From assembly GCA_029204225.1 (NCBI GenBank), contig CM055094.1, positions 24,014,541 through 24,078,540 of the forward strand: 64,000 bases of DNA, read 5' to 3'. The notes below the pieces were generated by a model. It was given only the letters and a program-made list of their open reading frames with translations, ran no database searches and had not been told where the DNA came from. Below are positions 60,270 to 64,000 of this stretch, in pieces. The translations under genes were made by a program, and so were the position numbers. Positions within the stretch are counted from its first letter, which is position 1. Each line of letters opens with the position of its first letter. The DNA comes from Diphasiastrum complanatum. Lineage: Eukaryota > Streptophyta > Lycopodiopsida > Lycopodiales > Lycopodiaceae.

Positions 60270-63200
60270 AAGGATGCCTTTTGAAAAGATGCACACGGTC
60301 GGGAGAACGTACATTGTGCTCGTATGTCAAGTTTCATCAAAACTTTGAGAGAGAGACACCGAGCGCTTTCTATAGACAGTAGGACTCTTGAGTCTTGACA
60401 CTTTTATGAGTTATTCTCAAAATACCTGAATTTTGAGAAGCTTCTTGGTTTCTTGAAGACTATTTATTACTCATAGAACGGTTCATAATATCATATGCTT
60501 GTATAAAGAATCATCTAAAAGATCTTGATATTGATTTTTAAGAAACTATGCTGATTCCATTCCTATCCTATGCAGTTTTTTTAAGCACTTATACAAGATT
60601 ATAGTGGCACCTTGCAAGTACTCTTGAAAAAGTCTTCATTCATTACATTCTATTGAAATCTAGAAAAGATTAGAATACACCTTTGGGAATTGGAAGTTTA
60701 TAGATAAAACTAGTTACAATTTTCTAGTACTCAATGTTCTCATAAGTTGTCTATCAATAAATGCATCAAGTGCTTCTTCCTCCATTACAATTTTTATTAC
60801 ACTTGAAAAACTTCCAAATCTAAAACTGATCTATAACATGGCAATTTTGACAATTGACATATTTGTATTCGTTATTTTTTGACAAGCACTACTATGCGAC
60901 ATTGGAATGGAATTCGAGTTGCATATTCACTCTTTACTTTGAGGTGATTAATTTAGTTTAACCTTTCATATGACATATAGGTTTCAAGTTGACCTTCTTA
61001 TATAAAAATGTAAAAAATACTTTACATTTTTTACACATATTTTGTGATTTTAAAAGAAAAATTTAAAATTCTAATTTGTATTTAATTCGACTTTCTTAAT
61101 TTACTTCTTAAACAACAAGTTGATTTTTGCCTTTCACTTAACAAAACTTTGCTTAATTTTTAGGCCTTTCAAGTGCATTGCACATGCAAATGCCAAGCAC
61201 GGGCTCACTTTAGGGTTATCATTTTCACTTTGGAATGGTTTGGGAAAGGCATTGTTGGTGAAAATATTTTCGAACGCATATTGGATGGTCAAAAGTATCA
61301 CTTTTCGAATCCTCCAAATCAAAACTTTTCCTTGCTAATATCCTCCAACTATTGAATTTTGTCACTAATTTTATATTAGAGAGGATGATGAGAAAATCAA
61401 TAAATAAATCCAACCACCCTAATGACCTAAATATCTCCACCTGTCATGATTGAAAACTTTTGATTTTCAGAAAGTCTTGGTTTCAAATATTTTCTTGGGC
61501 CTTGTTCTACATCGAAAAATTTGAGCGTGAATTGTGCTATAAGTTTATAAAATCACGTTTTACCAACTTCATATAGTTTCACCAAAAAATAAGATTAGGC
61601 TTTCATTGGACACAATTTTGCAGTATTGAAATTTATCATAATTCTTAAAATGATCATAATGAGCTTTTTGGTTTCTATGTATTTTAAAATTTGAGGTTTA
61701 TTATATATGTGATGCTAAACTAGAAATTTCCTACAAACAAAAATAGTTATCATGTTTTCTTGATGCCGACTTTTTGTAGAATATTTATAAAGCCGATTTT
61801 GGAGAAAAATTATCAATTCCACTCTCAAATTTTGTTGGCTTTCTTGGACACGGGAAATTTTATTACCCCCCTTTTTTTTTGAATGATGCAAAGCACATGA
61901 CTTACAACATAATGCATATTTTAATGCATAAATGTACAAGCTGAAGCTATTTGAAACCAAGCCTCAAGTATGTCAACAAATGATAAAAAAAAATCTATCT
62001 TTTAAAAGTTCAAGAAAGATAGTTGTTAAATCTTGAAGGCCAGTTGTGAGTCTATTATAAATCCCCTTTATATGGATTATTAAGAATCATCCTCTAGATG
62101 AGTCCGATTTACATTGAGTATTACAAGCCTAAACCTCAAAATAGACTTAAGATATCATCTACAATACAATAGGTAGCTCAATATCTCATGATAAACTGTA
62201 TATGTATTCTCCAACTGCTCTAATATTAGATTGTACTTTAGGGGTATGCATACCACCCATCTCAACTTAAAAATCACGAACTATTCAATTGCATTTTTTA
62301 TCCCTACGTATGGTATTCTCTAATTGTGATATTAGCATTTGAAAAATCACACAAAATCCCATACATAAGCATACGAAAATTGTATGTAAAGGACATATGT
62401 TTATCCATCGACAGGGAGTATTGGTGACTTCGAATTCACCCCACTAATTGATTAAAATTGTAGACCACCAATATTGGTGGACGCTATCCATGTGACAATC
62501 TAATTAAACTCGCAAACAATCAATACTCGTGGAAAATTTGAGTACCATAACGTTGGTCAAATTTGGATCTATTGAGCTATCACTGAATGGATTTCTTCTT
62601 CACAAAGTCCTAGAATAAAAAAAATCTCAACAATTTTTAGTATCATATCAAAACCATGAAATGCAATTAGAATAATCCAATTATTAGATCATCGACTCCA
62701 GGTCTCTATTCGAGTTGACGTACTAAACTCTGAAAGTCACACATTTGAGTTGACCCTTCTTTCTAGCTTACCTATAATCGTGGATTGATTCATGCATACT
62801 AAATGATCACCAGAAAGAGAGGAAACAGATTTATAGAATTTCTATATATGTGTGTACACCAAAGAATCCATCACTGCTCTCTAATAGAGCATACCAACAC
62901 TTTTCAAAAACCCTAATTAGAAAAAAATTCTATTCTAATTTATGTATCTCAGTCATTCATGTTTTGAGATGTCATATAATCCATACATCATAATGGAATT
63001 AAATCAATGGTTTGGATTTGCCCACAAGTTTGAGCTACTCGCCATTTTTTAATCAAAGTGGCAACTAGTTCAAATTATCCATCATTAGCAAACAACGCTT
63101 CAAGAATTGGTCATAAAATCAATTCCAATATATCATATCAACTAATATGCATACTCCATTAAGCCATCTATAATCATGAGGAGTCCATTTGAGATGCTCC

Positions 63201-64000
63201 TCACACTCGAACAATGTCCATAGATGACCTCGACTATTCTAGACACTTCGCATTTCGCATCCACACAATCTCATGACTCTCTAAACATCTTGACACTATC
63301 AATCCAAACATTGCAATTGACTCTCTCAACATGAGATTTATTTTCAAGAATTATATTATTCTAGATGCATAATCCATGAGATCCAGACTATGAAAAATAT
63401 GCGATTTACCACCTAACAACACCATCTTAAAAAACTATTGGTTAAAGGGTTTTTTGTTTACTCTTTTCTTTTTTTTGGCTAGTCACCCAAAAAATGAAAT
63501 TTTGGACAACATCAATAACCAATTCTATTAGTTCAGTGACATCAGTACTGCTAGCGTTAAGTTTGCAGTACGATTCTACCATAGAATCCGTAACTACCTC
63601 CAACATTAAGGCAAGATTGGGTAATTGTTGAGCTCTAACATAAATAAATGGATTAATTCTAGGAGTTGTTTAGGATCTCCAAATGAGAAGTTTATGAACC
63701 AAATACAAAAAATCAACAATCTTACTTATGATAAAGCCAATCACAACAAAGAGTTTGCAATCATTCAATCAATATTAAATTCTACATAAAAATAATCATA
63801 CCCCTCCATGATCAAGACTATAATAGCATGCCATGGTCACTTCGACTATTATCTAGTGATCTATGAATTCTCATTAAGCTAGGGTAGAGTCTCATCGATA
63901 TTACACTATTGAACAATATTGGTTCAACAAGAATTCATAACAAGTTCTCAATGTCACAGTTGCCATCCTAACCTTCAAGTTTGGTTAATGGAATCCATTA
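60270..64000. other. no gene recognised
   Basis: AT-rich sequence with many homopolymer stretches. Frames of 60-81 codons (for example 61120-61338 plus and 61715-61960 minus) show no domains. No retroelement motif, LTR or microsatellite was recognised. Confidence 0.4.

Overview
The window looks like intergenic and intronic DNA of a seed-plant nuclear genome. It is AT-rich, carries many Ty1/copia and Ty3/gypsy LTR retrotransposons primed by initiator tRNA-Met (TGGTATCAGAGCC-type sites), has very long CT/AG microsatellites, and contains part of a plant-type, intron-split protein phosphatase 2C gene. I cannot name the species. Nearly all coding sequence belongs to retroelements, and every retroelement reading frame I followed is broken.

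Layout. 1-2154: 3' part of a gypsy chromovirus (G1) with its 3' LTR. 2221-5790: a duplicated leader-like repeat, then a decayed minus-strand gypsy remnant interrupted by a plus-strand gypsy RT fragment. 6958-7537: a minus-strand PBS plus LTR candidate. 8496-11225: three phase-0 exons encoding the C-terminal 141 residues of a PTC7-like PP2C; its last intron holds a gypsy 3' end. 11319-11437: compound TC/AC/GC microsatellite. 13541-18230: minus-strand remnants (unidentified Gln- and Pro/Ser/Thr-rich frames, a gypsy protease-RT block, a copia gag piece). 19413-24077: copia C1 with both LTRs and a perfect 5-bp TSD, but with a 0.26-kb patch of opposite-strand gypsy DNA replacing part of pol. 24098-31985: mostly unassigned AT-rich DNA with CT and AT microsatellites.

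32005-52803 is a nested block. A minus-strand copia (C3) appears to be split. Its 3' LTR and RNase H lie at 32005-33350, and its gag-protease half and 5' LTR at 49736-52803. Between them lie gypsy G2 (33351 to about 38113, minus), a largely non-coding LARD-like LTR unit (about 38114-49735, minus) and, inside that, copia C2 (40125-46458, plus, TSD ATGGG). A fourth copia (C4) sits inside the C3 5' LTR. 53511-56493 is a plus-strand gypsy gag-pol (G4) that breaks off in RNase H, followed by two minus-strand copia fragments (56500-58565).

58840-60264 holds a diverged tandem dimer, a near-palindromic foldback, a short GC-richer stretch with ACGT-core promoter motifs, and a small unidentified reading frame. 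60270-64000 is AT-rich with nothing I can name.

The only host gene I am confident of is the PP2C. The rest is a stratified record of insertion, deletion and transition-type decay. I found no evidence of a new functional system; the best leads are the chimeric copia C1, the CT-tract length difference between the C2 LTRs, the LARD-like unit and the foldback upstream of the 60-kb reading frame.
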